From: Caldilineaceae bacterium
Lineage (GTDB): Bacteria; Chloroflexota; Anaerolineae; Caldilineales; Caldilineaceae
Assembly: GCA_022821545.1 (NCBI GenBank)
Contig: JAJEDJ010000047.1
Coordinates: 58,368 to 122,367 of the forward strand
Length of the DNA stretch: 64,000 nucleotides
Reading direction: 5' to 3'
Shown: piece by piece, positions 1 to 8,907 of the stretch
How positions within the stretch are numbered: position 1 is the stretch's first letter
Layout: each line of letters starts with the position of its first letter
Translations under genes and position numbers: made by a program
Notes under the pieces: generated by a model
Seen by the model: the letters and a program-made list of their open reading frames with translations, nothing else
Told to the model about the DNA's origin: nothing
Database searches by the model: none

Positions 1-333
1 CAGTGGTGGAGAGAGCATCTGGGGCTGCAAATCGTCTCCGCCGGCGATGTTCCCCCATACATGAACTTTGTCTACGACAACAACGGCAGCATGGTAGAGT
101 TGTACAGCAATGAAGAGATGGAGCATCTGGACTTTGCCCAGATCAATCCTTTCAATCTGCACTTTGCTTTCAGCGTGGACGATATGGAAAGCGAACGCGA
201 ACGTCTGATTCGGGCCGGCGCTACGCCCGACGGCGAAATCAATAACACGCCGACAGGAGACAAGCTCTGCTTCCTGCGCGATCCCTGGCAGGTGACCGTG
301 CAGCTTGTCCAGCGTAAAACACCTATGGTTTAA
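1..333 (+). CDS. VOC-fold (glyoxalase/dioxygenase-like) protein, 5' truncated
   Basis: The reading frame is open from base 1, so the gene begins before the window; an internal ATG at 61 is not the real start. The 110 visible residues show the C-terminal half of a vicinal-oxygen-chelate fold: a stretch ending NNGSMVELYS, which carries the typical metal-ligand Glu, then a predicted strand-helix run with a DPWQVTVQLVQR ending. Such proteins are small metal-dependent isomerases, lyases or dioxygenases, or non-catalytic binding proteins. The substrate cannot be told from this half. It lies 70 bp upstream of the E2 gene on the same strand; whether the two are co-transcribed is unclear. Confidence 0.7.
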   Translation, partial: QWWREHLGLQIVSAGDVPPYMNFVYDNNGSMVELYSNEEMEHLDFAQINPFNLHFAFSVDDMESERERLIRAGATPDGEINNTPTGDKLCFLRDPWQVTVQLVQRKTPMV

Positions 334-402
334 GCAGGGAACAGTGATCAGTTACCGGCCGCGAGCCGCCGGTGACCGGCAATTGCCGTTGGAGCGCCAA
401 CC

Positions 403-1686
403 ATGCCAACTCCGGTGAAGATGCCCCAATTGGGCGAAACCGTGTTCGAAGGGACCGTCGCCCGCTGGCTGAAGCAGCCTGGGGATCCGGTGCAGCGGCA
501 GGAACCCCTGCTCGACATCACCACTGACAAAATCGACACTGAGGTGCCGGCGCCTGCTGCCGGTTTCCTACTCAAGATCCTGGCCGCCGAGGGAGCAACG
601 GTCCAGGTTGGCTCTGTCATTGCCTATATCGGTGACAAGGAAGACGAGATAACAGAGGAGACAGCGGGCCCGGGAAAAGCGGAAGAGTTGAGGGAAGAGA
701 CCGACCGATCGGCCACCTCCGTCTCTCTTTCCGCCTCCCGGCGTGCGCGTGAGGTCGCTTCCGATACGAAACCGGAAGGCCGCTCCTTTGTCAGCCCTGT
801 CGTCGCCCGCCTCAGCGCCGAACACAACATCGATCTGGACGCGGTGCAGGGCAGCGGGCGCCAGGGGCGCGTCACCAAGAAGGACCTGCTGGCCTATATC
901 GAAGCTGCCGAAAAGCAGCCGCCCGCAGCGCAGCCTGCTGCCCCCGCCGTGCCCGGCGAAGACGAAGCACTGCAGCCCCTCTCGAACATGCGGCGGGCGA
1001 TTGCCGAACACATGAGCCGCAGCGTCCGCACGAGCCCCCACGTTGTAACGATCTTCGAGGCCGATATGACGGCCGTCGTGCGCCACAGAGCGGCCCACAA
1101 AGAGAATCTTGCGCAAAAGGGGGTTAATCTGTCCTTCACCCCCTACTTTGTAGCTGCGGTCGCGGCCGCGCTGCGCGAGAATCCGGCGGTGAATAGCAGC
1201 TGGACCGATGTGGGGCTGATGCTGAGCCAGCGCATCCACGTGGGCATCGCCGTCGCCGTGCGCGACGGTCTGGTTGTGCCCGTTATCCGGGACGCCGATG
1301 AACTGAATCTGCAAGGGCTGGCGCGTACAGTCAACGATCTGGCCGGCCGTGCCCGCCGCGGCGAACTGTCCCCGGACGACGTGCGCGGCGGCACCTTCAC
1401 CGTGACCAACCACGGGACAAGCGGCAGCCTTCTGGGCACACCCATTATCAACCAGCCCCAGGCAGCCATCCTGGGAGTCGGCAAGATCGGCAAGCGAGCG
1501 GTCGTGAACAGCGGCGGCTCAGTCGGCGCACCGGCCGACCCGCTTCTGCCCAGCGCCGACGACACCATCTCTATCCGTCCGATGTCCTACCTGAGCCTTG
1601 CCTTTGATCATCGCATCCTGGATGGCTTCGGTGCTGACAGCTTCCTGGCAGATGTAGTGAAGCGGCTGGAAAATTGGGGCGCGTAG
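403..1686 (+). CDS. Dihydrolipoamide acyltransferase (E2) of a 2-oxoacid dehydrogenase complex
   Basis: E2 proteins form the core of 2-oxoacid dehydrogenase complexes and transfer the acyl group from a lipoyl arm to CoA. The 427-residue protein has the standard order. An N-terminal lipoyl domain carries the modified lysine at K43 in the DITTDKIDTEVPAP motif. A Glu/Ala/Pro-rich linker follows, then a peripheral-subunit-binding domain at about 127-165 (FVSPVVARL...GRVTKKDL). The C-terminal catalytic domain has the H403-x3-D407-G active-site motif (HRILDG). A GGAG ribosome-binding site lies 8 bp before the ATG. The E3 gene follows immediately. E1 is not in the window, so pyruvate, 2-oxoglutarate and branched-chain substrates cannot be separated; the single lipoyl domain fits any of them. 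Confidence 0.93.
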   Translation: MPTPVKMPQLGETVFEGTVARWLKQPGDPVQRQEPLLDITTDKIDTEVPAPAAGFLLKILAAEGATVQVGSVIAYIGDKEDEITEETAGPGKAEELREETDRSATSVSLSASRRAREVASDTKPEGRSFVSPVVARLSAEHNIDLDAVQGSGRQGRVTKKDLLAYIEAAEKQPPAAQPAAPAVPGEDEALQPLSNMRRAIAEHMSRSVRTSPHVVTIFEADMTAVVRHRAAHKENLAQKGVNLSFTPYFVAAVAAALRENPAVNSSWTDVGLMLSQRIHVGIAVAVRDGLVVPVIRDADELNLQGLARTVNDLAGRARRGELSPDDVRGGTFTVTNHGTSGSLLGTPIINQPQAAILGVGKIGKRAVVNSGGSVGAPADPLLPSADDTISIRPMSYLSLAFDHRILDGFGADSFLADVVKRLENWGA

Positions 1687-1715
1687 AAGCGGCGCGTAAC
1701 TGCGGCGGATAGCCA

Positions 1716-1755
1716 TGCAGTGCAGTGCAGCAAAGTACAGTACAGTACAGTACAG
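1716..1755 (+). repeat. Pentanucleotide tandem repeat between E2 and E3 genes
   Basis: Eight pentamers run in series: three TGCAG, one CAAAG and four TACAG. The block lies in the leader of the lpdA gene and creates a chance GTG at 1725 in frame with lpdA. The coding region more plausibly begins at the GTG at 1797, which has a ribosome-binding site. Confidence 0.75.
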
Positions 1756-1796
1756 CTACTGGTGATCACCGGTCACCGGAGTTAGCGGAGGGATTT

Positions 1797-3227
1797 GTGG
1801 CAAGCAATTACGACTTTGACCTGATCGTCATCGGCTCCGGGCCGGGCGGATATGTGGCCGCCATTCGCGCCGCGCAGCTGAACCTGAAGACCGCGCTTAT
1901 CGAGCGTGAACACCTGGGCGGCGTCTGTCTGAACTGGGGCTGCATCCCCAAGAAGGCGCTAATCAAGAGCGCAGAAGTGCTGGATACGCTTCAGCACGCG
2001 CAGGAGTTTGGCCTCACTTTTGATAATTTGCAGGTGGACTACGGCGCGGCCGTGGATCGTTCTCTGCAGATCGTAGGCCGGCAGACCAAGGGCGTTGGCT
2101 TCTTGATGAGGAAGAACAATATCGAAGTCATCGAAGGACATGCCCGCTTCACCGATGCCCACACGGTGCAGGTCAGCGCCGGCCCGCTCAACCCGGACGG
2201 CGAACCGCGTACCGTGACCGCCGGTAGTTTCGTGGTTGCCACTGGCGCCCGTGCCCGCGACCTGCCAGGCGTCGAAGCCGACGGCGAGCGCATTCTTCAG
2301 TATCGCCATGCCATTCGTCTGAACGAAATTCCCGAATCCCTCCTCGTTGTGGGCGCAGGGCCGATCGGCATGGAGCTGGGCCACATCTACGCTACCTACG
2401 GCGCGCAGGTGACTATCGTCGAAATGTTGGACCAGGCGCTGCCGCTTGAGGATGCCGACGCGGCGCAGGAGGTAGTGCGGGCCTTCCGGAAGCGGGGCAT
2501 CAAAGTGTTGACTTCGAGCCGCACCGAAGACTTTGAGGTCGGTGAACGGTCGGTCACCGTTACAATCAAGGACGTGACCGGTGGCAGTGCCCAGACGGTG
2601 GAGGTTGAGAAGGTACTTCTGGCGATTGGAATTTCACCCAACACGGAAGACGTCGGTCTGGATGCCGCCGGCGTAGCTCTCAACCAGGACGGCTTCATCG
2701 AGATCGACGAGTATATGCGGACCAACCGCGAAAATATCTACGCGATCGGTGACTGCACGGGCAAAATGCCGCTGGCGCATGTGGCCAGCGCCCAGGCAAT
2801 CGTCGCCGCCGAAAGCGTCGCCGGCCAGAGCACCACGCCGATTCCGGCGGAACGATACATCTTTATGCCCCGTTGCACATTCTGTGTGCCCCAGGTCGCC
2901 AGTCTCGGCATGACCGAAGCCGAGGCGCAGGAGGCCGGCTACCCCGTTAACGTAGGCAAGTTCCCCTTCATGCCCAACGGCGCCGCCCAGGCGCAGGGCG
3001 TGCGCAGCGGCTTTGTCAAAATCGTAGCCGATCAGAGATACGGCGAAATCCTCGGCGCTCATATCGTCGGCCCTAATGCGACCGAACTTCTGCCGGAGCT
3101 GTCTCTGGCGCAGATGATGGAGCTCACACCCGCCGAGATCGCGCACAACGTGCATGCCCACCCGACTCTGGCCGAAGTGGTGATGGAAGCGGCCCACGGC
3201 GTTGAGGGCCTGCCAATTCATATGTAG
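1797..3227 (+). CDS. lpdA: Dihydrolipoyl dehydrogenase (E3)
   Basis: This flavoprotein reoxidises the dihydrolipoyl groups of E2, passing electrons through FAD and a redox disulfide to NAD+. The N-terminus has the FAD-binding GSGPGGYVAA motif, followed by the redox-active pair in GGVCLNWGCIPKK. A second Rossmann motif (GAGPIGMELG) binds NAD. The FAD-contacting motif IYAIGDCTG and the C-terminal HAHPTLAEVVMEA with the catalytic His-Glu pair complete the family pattern. The GTG start at 1797 is chosen because GGAGGG sits just upstream and the protein then begins directly at the FAD fold (476 residues). The frame extends upstream to a GTG at 1725 through low-complexity repeats. It forms an operon with the E2 gene. 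Confidence 0.95.
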   Translation: MASNYDFDLIVIGSGPGGYVAAIRAAQLNLKTALIEREHLGGVCLNWGCIPKKALIKSAEVLDTLQHAQEFGLTFDNLQVDYGAAVDRSLQIVGRQTKGVGFLMRKNNIEVIEGHARFTDAHTVQVSAGPLNPDGEPRTVTAGSFVVATGARARDLPGVEADGERILQYRHAIRLNEIPESLLVVGAGPIGMELGHIYATYGAQVTIVEMLDQALPLEDADAAQEVVRAFRKRGIKVLTSSRTEDFEVGERSVTVTIKDVTGGSAQTVEVEKVLLAIGISPNTEDVGLDAAGVALNQDGFIEIDEYMRTNRENIYAIGDCTGKMPLAHVASAQAIVAAESVAGQSTTPIPAERYIFMPRCTFCVPQVASLGMTEAEAQEAGYPVNVGKFPFMPNGAAQAQGVRSGFVKIVADQRYGEILGAHIVGPNATELLPELSLAQMMELTPAEIAHNVHAHPTLAEVVMEAAHGVEGLPIHM

Positions 3228-3233
3228 AGGCCC

Positions 3234-3701
3234 ATGAATACCGATTCCGACCGGTGCCGGCCGGCTGGGACAGCAGCGAATCGAAAACGCGCCGCGCTAA
3301 AGGCAATCTGCCAGCAGCACGGCGTCGCCATCCTCTACAGTTTCGGCAGCCGCGCCAGGGAGACGCTGGCTTGGCTGGACGATGCGAAGGCAGTCCTCGC
3401 CCCCGGCCCCTCCGACGTGGACGTGGGTGTGAAGCCGCTGCCGGCTACCGACTTCAGCTGGAAGACAGAGGTTGCGCTAGGACATGCCCTGGAAGATTTT
3501 CTGGGAGTGGACCGCGTCGATCTTGTAAACCTCGACAGCGCCAACCCCTTTCTGGCAGCCGAAGCCGTTCACGGCGAACGACTCTTCGCCGAGAGCGAAT
3601 ACGCGGCCGACAACTACGACCTTTACATCCTCCGGCAAGAGGGCGATCTCTCGTTTTTGGAGGAAGAGAGAGCGCGTCTGCTCCTCGGCATACCCCAATG
3701 A
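3234..3701 (+). CDS. MNT-type minimal nucleotidyltransferase (antitoxin of HEPN/MNT pair)
   Basis: MNT proteins of the MntA class are antitoxins that attach AMP to a tyrosine of the partner HEPN toxin. The 155-residue protein has the nucleotidyltransferase core: FGSRARE with G38-S39, then D61-V-D63-VGV. In the family the two motifs are usually about ten residues apart (GSx10DxD); here 21 residues separate GS from DxD, so the loop carries an insertion of about eleven residues (ETLAWLDDAKAVLAPGPS region). Its stop codon overlaps the start of the HEPN gene as ATGA, which indicates translational coupling. Alternative role: a nucleotidyltransferase with another target. Pairing with HEPN makes the toxin-antitoxin reading likely. 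Confidence 0.85.
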   Translation: MNTDSDRCRPAGTAANRKRAALKAICQQHGVAILYSFGSRARETLAWLDDAKAVLAPGPSDVDVGVKPLPATDFSWKTEVALGHALEDFLGVDRVDLVNLDSANPFLAAEAVHGERLFAESEYAADNYDLYILRQEGDLSFLEEERARLLLGIPQ

Positions 3702-4177
3702 CCCCAAGCTATCTCTCCCGGCGCGTCATTGTAGAGCGCCTGTCCCTGCTGAATCATCTGATCGGGCAGATCGAGCGGTTGCCCCTGGACGACGAGGACG
3801 CCTTTTTTGCCGATAGCCGCAACGTCCACACAGCCGAATCATGCCTGCGCCGCGCTTTGGAAGCGTTGTTTGATATCGGTCGTCACATTTTGGGCAAAGC
3901 GTATGGCGTTCCTGCAGGAAGCTACAGAGATATCGCAACACTACTTGCGGAAAAGGAAGTCCTTGACAAGGGGGAAGAAGGGATTTTTGTGCAGATGGCG
4001 GGCTACCGAAACCGGTTGACCCATGTTTACCACGAGGTCAGCTCGGCAGAACTCTTTCGGGTCTGTGTCGAAGATTTGGGAGACTTGGCGTCTATACGCT
4101 CGGCCTTTCTGAGCTGGATCCGGGACAACCCACACAGGATCGATGATCCCCTGAGCGATGCCGATGGACAAGCCTGA
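3698..4177 (+). CDS. HEPN-domain ribonuclease toxin (HepT/DUF86-like)
   Basis: HEPN proteins of the HepT class are small all-helical RNases, often dimeric, that are silenced by AMPylation from a neighbouring MNT enzyme. The 159-residue protein has the catalytic Rx4H motif as R104-NRLT-H109, followed by V-Y111, matching the Rx4HxY form in which the tyrosine is the AMPylation site. The ATG at 3698 overlaps the MNT stop by 4 bp, which fixes the start; the same frame is open further upstream inside the MNT gene, but that part is a shadow. The last 20 bp overlap the start of the thioesterase gene, so the three genes are probably one transcript. Confidence 0.86.
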   Translation: MTPSYLSRRVIVERLSLLNHLIGQIERLPLDDEDAFFADSRNVHTAESCLRRALEALFDIGRHILGKAYGVPAGSYRDIATLLAEKEVLDKGEEGIFVQMAGYRNRLTHVYHEVSSAELFRVCVEDLGDLASIRSAFLSWIRDNPHRIDDPLSDADGQA

Positions 4178-4613
4178 ATACGCCGCCTTTCCTCTCGACA
4201 TTACCGTCCGTTTCGCCGAAACCGATCAGATGGGCGTCGTCCACCATAGCGAGTATATCGTCTGGTTCGAGGCCGGGCGCGTCGCCTGGATGGCGGCGGC
4301 CGGGATGCCCTATACCGAGATCGCCGGCGCCGGCTACAACCTCGCCGTTACCGACCTGCAATGCCGCTACCGCAGCGCCATCCGCTTCGGCGACGCGGTG
4401 CAGGTGATCACGCGTTTGGGGTCGCTGCGCAGCCGTCAGGTCGAGTTCGTTTACGAAATTCGCAACCCGCGCACCGGCGCCGTCTACGCCGACGGGCACA
4501 CGCGGCATATCTGTGTCGACGGCGATGGCCGCATGACGCGTGTGCCGGATTGGATAGCGCAACGATTGTTGGGAGAAGTGAAAGGTGAAGCGTTTTCAGA
4601 AAGGCGACTATAG
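4158..4613 (+). CDS. Acyl-CoA thioesterase, hotdog fold (YbgC/4HBT family)
   Basis: Members of this family hydrolyse short- or medium-chain acyl-CoA or aromatic acyl-CoA thioesters. The 151-residue length is typical. The family signature is clear near residues 17-35: VRFAETDQMGVVHHSEYIVWFE, with D23 as the usual catalytic aspartate. The region with LQCRYRSAIRFGDAVQV gives the second conserved block. The start codon lies inside the 3' end of the HEPN gene; an ATG 6 bp later is an equally possible start. The substrate is not predictable. It ends the plus-strand run and faces scpB tail to tail. Confidence 0.88.
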   Translation: MPMDKPEYAAFPLDITVRFAETDQMGVVHHSEYIVWFEAGRVAWMAAAGMPYTEIAGAGYNLAVTDLQCRYRSAIRFGDAVQVITRLGSLRSRQVEFVYEIRNPRTGAVYADGHTRHICVDGDGRMTRVPDWIAQRLLGEVKGEAFSERRL

Positions 4614-4689
4614 ATTAGAGGCTTGACACCTCTTAACAGCGCCGAGCAGACCGGATGAGGCCTGGTACGCTGGCTTGTGGGAAACGTCT

Positions 4690-5235
4690 CTATCCCTGCC
4701 CCAACTCAGGAGAGGGCTCCTCTCCGTCGATCTCCAAGGGCGGCAGCTCCTCAAGACTGGTCAGCCCGAAATGCTGCATGAAATGGTCGGTAATCGCATA
4801 ACGGATTGGCCGGCCGGGCCCTTTCAGACGGTCAAACTCCTCCACCAGGCCCTGCTGCAACAGGTTACGCAGCACGCCGGAACAGTCAACACCTCGCACC
4901 GCCTCCACCTGCGCCCGCGTCACCGGATGGAGATAGGCGATGATGGCCAAAGTCTCGAGGGCCGGGGCGCTGAACTGCACTCTCATGTCCAGATTGAGAA
5001 AATCCTCCACCGCCTGGGAGGCGGCGGGATTGGTGACAAGCAGGACCCGACCGTCGCGACGCTGCAGGCGCAGCCCTCGATTTTCCTCTTCATACTCTTG
5101 CTGCAAGGCGGCCAGCGCTTTGGTCACCTCAACTTCCGGGCAGCCTGACGCTTGCGCAAGCTGCGCTGGCGTAACCGGGTCCCCCGCCACGAAGAGCAGG
5201 CTCTCCAGAAGGGCGCTCAACTTCACGCTTCCCAC
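4690..5235 (-). CDS. scpB: Segregation and condensation protein B (kleisin-interacting)
   Basis: ScpB binds ScpA and, with SMC, forms the bacterial condensin that organises and segregates the chromosome. The 181-residue protein has two winged-helix units: an N-terminal one beginning [22 protein letters not shown] and a second containing the family signature [33 protein letters not shown]...GRPIRYAIT. The start is a GTG at 5235 that overlaps the end of the upstream amaP-like gene by 13 bp, so the two are translationally coupled. scpA is not present in the window, although the two usually lie together; it must be elsewhere. Confidence 0.93.
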   Translation of the reverse strand: MGSVKLSALLESLLFVAGDPVTPAQLAQASGCPEVEVTKALAALQQEYEEENRGLRLQRRDGRVLLVTNPAASQAVEDFLNLDMRVQFSAPALETLAIIAYLHPVTRAQVEAVRGVDCSGVLRNLLQQGLVEEFDRLKGPGRPIRYAITDHFMQHFGLTSLEELPPLEIDGEEPSPELGQG

Positions 5236-5789
5236 TCATCCTCAAAGGGCAGATGGCGCATACGCACATCCAGCTTGCCGAGCCGTAAACCCATATGCTC
5301 TTCGATGATGTCCCGCGTTGATTCGACCACCTCGTCCGTCTTCATCGGCACGTCAATATCGGGCGCAGTTTCGACTTCCAACTGAATGTCAACCGCATTG
5401 CCGCGGGATTTCACGTCCGGAAATACCGTAATCACATCGGCGAGCTGGTCCAGATGCCAGGACAGGCGGCGTGCGATGCTGTCTGTGTCCAACTCCACCG
5501 AGCTGCCCTTTACCGTCTTCATACGCACCCCGCGCTGACGGTGGGGCCAGAGTTCCAACCACAGCAGGCTGCCGAATATAAACACCGCGATTGTGCCCAC
5601 CGCCACCTGGCCAATCAGGAAATTCATGCTGTTCGCCTGCTGTTGCACGCGCAGGAACTCCTGGGCCAGCGAAAATCCGCCCACGAGCGCGCTGAAAGTT
5701 CGGTCTGGAAAAATCGTCGTATAGCCGACGGCAGCGAGAAGGCCCAGCCACAGCACAACGACAACAATTCGATTGAATGCGTTGATCAC
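5223..5789 (-). CDS. Alkaline-shock-response membrane anchor protein AmaP-like
   Basis: AmaP proteins are small membrane proteins that anchor Asp23-family envelope-stress proteins. The 188-residue protein starts with a transmembrane segment at about 7-27 ([20 protein letters not shown]) and has a second at about 57-78 ([22 protein letters not shown]), followed by a soluble part. That tail ([20 protein letters not shown]...[16 protein letters not shown]) resembles the Asp23/Gls24 fold seen in this family. It is followed with overlap by scpB. A TATAAT box lies about 120 bp upstream, and the leader contains a long hairpin. The AmaP name is by family resemblance only. Confidence 0.72.
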   Translation of the reverse strand: MINAFNRIVVVVLWLGLLAAVGYTTIFPDRTFSALVGGFSLAQEFLRVQQQANSMNFLIGQVAVGTIAVFIFGSLLWLELWPHRQRGVRMKTVKGSSVELDTDSIARRLSWHLDQLADVITVFPDVKSRGNAVDIQLEVETAPDIDVPMKTDEVVESTRDIIEEHMGLRLGKLDVRMRHLPFEDEWEA

Positions 5790-5821
5790 TTCCGGTCTCG
5801 CGACTGAAGGGCACTTAATTG

Positions 5822-5870
5822 GTTTTCAGCTGCCCGTTCGTCCGGCTTGCGAGGACGGGTTTCTGAAAAC
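5822..5870 (-). other. Leader hairpin upstream of amaP-scpB
   Basis: An 8-bp perfect outer stem (GTTTTCAG pairing with CTGAAAAC) encloses a second GC-rich inverted repeat, which can pair as CCCGT/ACGGG or as CGTCC/GGACG. The structure lies between the probable -10 at 5915-5920 and the amaP start at 5789. It has no clean T run after it on either strand, so it reads more as a leader structure than a strong terminator. It could still end the yfhO transcript. Confidence 0.55.
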
Positions 5871-5914
5871 ATTTCGTTTACTCTCGGTGCTGTGACAGAG
5901 ATTTCCATTCTTCG

Positions 5915-5920
5915 ATTATA
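5915..5920 (-). promoter_or_regulatory. Probable -10 box for amaP-scpB
   Basis: Read on the minus strand this is a perfect TATAAT preceded directly by TG. No good -35 is seen at the usual distance. Transcription would begin near 5908 and give a leader of about 120 nt containing the hairpin. Confidence 0.45.
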
Positions 5921-5953
5921 CATCACAGCGTTATTGGCCGCGAAGCAAGGCAT

Positions 5954-8884
5954 TCAGCTGTTCCTCTTCCATGCGTGGCCGTAGGTCAACGCGGCCAACA
6001 ACAACCAGAGGAGGCCACCCGCCAGGCTGAGGCGCAGACCGGTCCGCCAGGTAGCCGGCCTGTAGGAAAATATGACTTCGCTCTCGCCGGCGGGCACCGG
6101 GACGCCGCGAAATAGCACATTGGCCGCAACTACCTCCACCGGCTCGCCGTTGACCGCGGCCTGCCAGCCGGGATAATAGGCATCCTTGAGCAGGAGGAAG
6201 CTCGGCCGTTCGGACCGGGTGTGTACGACGATCCGCTCCGGTTCGTAGGAGACAACCGCGACCTCGCTGCCAGATGGCGCACTCGAACGGTCCGCAAGGC
6301 CCCAGGCGGCCACCGCCGCGGCGCTGGTCTCGACGACCGCCGAAGCCTGAGAGGCATTTGTCACGTCGGATACACGCAACATTCTTAGCGCCTCCTCCAG
6401 CGATGCAGCCGGCCGTACCGTCCCCACCAGTTGCGCCCGCCCGCTGCCTCCCAGCCGCGCGTAAATTTTAACGTCGCCGCTGTGTACGCGCCGAAAGCGG
6501 CCGCGGTCGCTGGGTAGCAGAGGCACGAACGTCTTCGTGCGCTCGTCAACCAGCGTCACCGCCTGCACCGCCAGCTTGGCAAACGCAGCGCTTTCCACCA
6601 GAGCGATCTCCAGCGCGTCCAGACGGGCGGGTTCCGCCAGCGCAAAGCGGGCCAGGTACTCCTGCTGTCCGGTCTCCCCATCCTGATTTATGACAGGGGC
6701 ATTTCCTCCAGTTACCGTTCCCGCCGGACCAGCAGCCGCTTTGAAGCTGCCTGCCTGGCTGCCCGTGAGAAATCTACCGATGGCATGACGCTCACCTCCA
6801 ATCAGGGCGGTTATCTCCGCCAGGGGCAGATTGGCGGCTTCCGCCTGAAGTGTCTCCGAGTTTGCCGTCACGAAACTGACGACATCCACCGCGGTTGCCT
6901 CGAAGTTATGCGGCGCGTCTACCGTCAGCCGAGCTCCGGCTCCAGCCGACTCACCCGTACCTTCTCTTGCGAGAGTAGCCCCGATCTGGCGGTCGTAATA
7001 GACATCGTCATACCATACATCACGGACCTTGTCGGTGATCACAAAACGAACGTCCATCAGATCGAGAGGGCCGGCGGATGGAACTGTCCGCAACTGCTCG
7101 CGCACGCGGCCGTCCGGCACCAGCTCCTCCGGCGGAATAAGCAGCGACAGGAAGGCGTTATAGCGCAGCAGAGGAAGGACGCCGCCGTCAAATCCGTCCA
7201 CAGTAGGGATGCGCCACAGCAGCGACAGGTTCGGCGCGAGAATCTCCTGGGATTTGAGCGCAATGATGAACTCCTCAAAGGCGGCCTCGCCTAGCTGTGG
7301 GCGCGCTCCGCCGCGCAGGATGCGCCGCCAATCCGGCATATCTCCCGGGTCAAACGTGATTTCGCTGATGCTCAGCAGACGGCCCGCGGCCGCCGGGTGG
7401 AGCGCTCGCTGCGGTTCCGTTAGCAGGTGGGTAGACGCGGTCCGCACGTCGTACACGGCCTGGGGCGCGGTCGGCTGTGTGTGCGGCAGGGCACGCGCGG
7501 CCAACAAAAGATCGAGCGCCAGGATCGTAAGCAGCGCCGGGCCACCAGCGCGTGACAGTCGCCGCGCGACCGTCTTCACACCGGTGGCTTTCATCCTGCC
7601 CCAAAGCCACTCCGTCCCGGCTCCCGCCAGGACAGCCACGCCCAGCGTATAGAGCATCATCCAGCGGGCGGGCGTGCGGAACAGATCGAAGCCCGGCGCC
7701 AGGTAATAGAAGAGGAGCGAAAATGGGTTCCACCGTCCTAACGCCAGGAACAGACCCAGCCCCGCGAAGAAGAGCCCGCACAAAACGGCTAAAGGCCAGT
7801 GACCGAATGTCCATGGCCGCCTCCCTGCTACGGGCCGCAAACGACTGACCACAGCGATCAGGGCCAGCAGCAGCCCCACCACACCCACATAGGCGACAAA
7901 CTCGGTGTAGCCGAGCGTGGCAAAGACAACGCTCAGATCGCGCAGACCGTAAGAGGGCAACAGCGTCCAGTGGAGCAGCAGGGGCCGCAAACTGAAGCTG
8001 GTCACATCCACGTAGCTGAGGCCGCCGCTCCGCAGCCCCAGCTGACTCAGTTCCAGCGTGGGCAACAGTTGGGCGGCGGCGAGCAGGACGCCCAGCAGGA
8101 CGCCCAGGACATAGATGAGGAAGGAGGCCGCGAGGTGAACCATACCAAGCGAATACATGCGCCAGCTTGTCGCCAGCAGCCATGCGCCCACACCGAAAAG
8201 ATTAATATAGGTCGTCTGTGTGTGACCGGCCAGCAGGGTGAGCGCCACAAACAAGGCAAAGGGCAGGAGCAAAGCCGCGAACCTCCGGAAATGAGAAGCA
8301 AGACGCGAGGGGCCGGTTTCTCCTTCTCTCTCCTCATTTCTCTTCGCCCTTTCCTCCGCCGTCCACCGCCCTTCCAACGCCCACAGGAGCCAGGGCAGCC
8401 AGGCTGCTCCGTTCATCTGATTGATGTGCCCCAGCAATCCACCGTAGAAACCGCTCCCCGCCAGCACCAGTCCGGCGCCGACCGCGGCCAGCCACCCTGC
8501 TCCCCAGCGCCGCATCAACGCGCAGCCGCCCAGGGCCAGGATCCAGGCATGGATGGCGCCACTCCAGTAGAGTTGCCGAGTCACGGGCAGCCAGCTCAGC
8601 GGCCAGTGTAGGGGATAAAGCGCTGCAGCCTGCGGATTGGCAAGGAATGGCGCCCCCATAAAAATATATGGGTTCCAAAAGGGAATTCGACCGGCGCGCA
8701 GGGAGGCGGCCGCGTAGTCGCGGTAAGGATAGAAGTAGTGGAGGATGTCGCCGCTGGCCAGTACTCGATCCGTAAAGAGGAGACGGCAAAAGAGCAGCAG
8801 TACGAAGATAGCCAGGATCGAAGCGGCCGCCAGGGACGGGAAGAAGCGGCGTATCGAACTGCAGCGGTTATTGATCAGAAACAC
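5954..8884 (-). CDS. YfhO-family large integral membrane protein
   Basis: The 976-residue protein has an N-terminal membrane segment followed by the family hallmark near residues 40-80: a GDILHYFYPYRDY block and FWNPYIFMGAPFLANPQ. About a dozen hydrophobic segments follow through residue 450 or so. A long periplasmic region and a last pair of hydrophobic segments close the protein (RLSLAGGLLWLLLAALT). YfhO proteins resemble GT-C polyprenyl-phosphate-sugar glycosyltransferases and are linked to glycosylation of lipoteichoic acids or surface polymers. The GTG start lies 23 bp after the GT2 gene, so the pair is probably one operon. A GT2 enzyme that charges a lipid carrier next to a YfhO enzyme that uses it is a sensible pathway, but this is inference. 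Confidence 0.85.
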   Translation of the reverse strand: MFLINNRCSSIRRFFPSLAAASILAIFVLLLFCRLLFTDRVLASGDILHYFYPYRDYAAASLRAGRIPFWNPYIFMGAPFLANPQAAALYPLHWPLSWLPVTRQLYWSGAIHAWILALGGCALMRRWGAGWLAAVGAGLVLAGSGFYGGLLGHINQMNGAAWLPWLLWALEGRWTAEERAKRNEEREGETGPSRLASHFRRFAALLLPFALFVALTLLAGHTQTTYINLFGVGAWLLATSWRMYSLGMVHLAASFLIYVLGVLLGVLLAAAQLLPTLELSQLGLRSGGLSYVDVTSFSLRPLLLHWTLLPSYGLRDLSVVFATLGYTEFVAYVGVVGLLLALIAVVSRLRPVAGRRPWTFGHWPLAVLCGLFFAGLGLFLALGRWNPFSLLFYYLAPGFDLFRTPARWMMLYTLGVAVLAGAGTEWLWGRMKATGVKTVARRLSRAGGPALLTILALDLLLAARALPHTQPTAPQAVYDVRTASTHLLTEPQRALHPAAAGRLLSISEITFDPGDMPDWRRILRGGARPQLGEAAFEEFIIALKSQEILAPNLSLLWRIPTVDGFDGGVLPLLRYNAFLSLLIPPEELVPDGRVREQLRTVPSAGPLDLMDVRFVITDKVRDVWYDDVYYDRQIGATLAREGTGESAGAGARLTVDAPHNFEATAVDVVSFVTANSETLQAEAANLPLAEITALIGGERHAIGRFLTGSQAGSFKAAAGPAGTVTGGNAPVINQDGETGQQEYLARFALAEPARLDALEIALVESAAFAKLAVQAVTLVDERTKTFVPLLPSDRGRFRRVHSGDVKIYARLGGSGRAQLVGTVRPAASLEEALRMLRVSDVTNASQASAVVETSAAAVAAWGLADRSSAPSGSEVAVVSYEPERIVVHTRSERPSFLLLKDAYYPGWQAAVNGEPVEVVAANVLFRGVPVPAGESEVIFSYRPATWRTGLRLSLAGGLLWLLLAALTYGHAWKRNS

Positions 8885-8907
8885 CGCAAGAAATCGTCCA
8901 CCGGCGC

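Noticed and set aside
568..1413. 281-residue minus-strand frame opposite the E2 gene
   Set aside because: Shadow of the E2 coding sequence; His/Gly/Asp-rich product with no family pattern.
4675..5148. 157-residue plus-strand frame opposite scpB
   Set aside because: Shadow of scpB; no family pattern and no ribosome-binding site.
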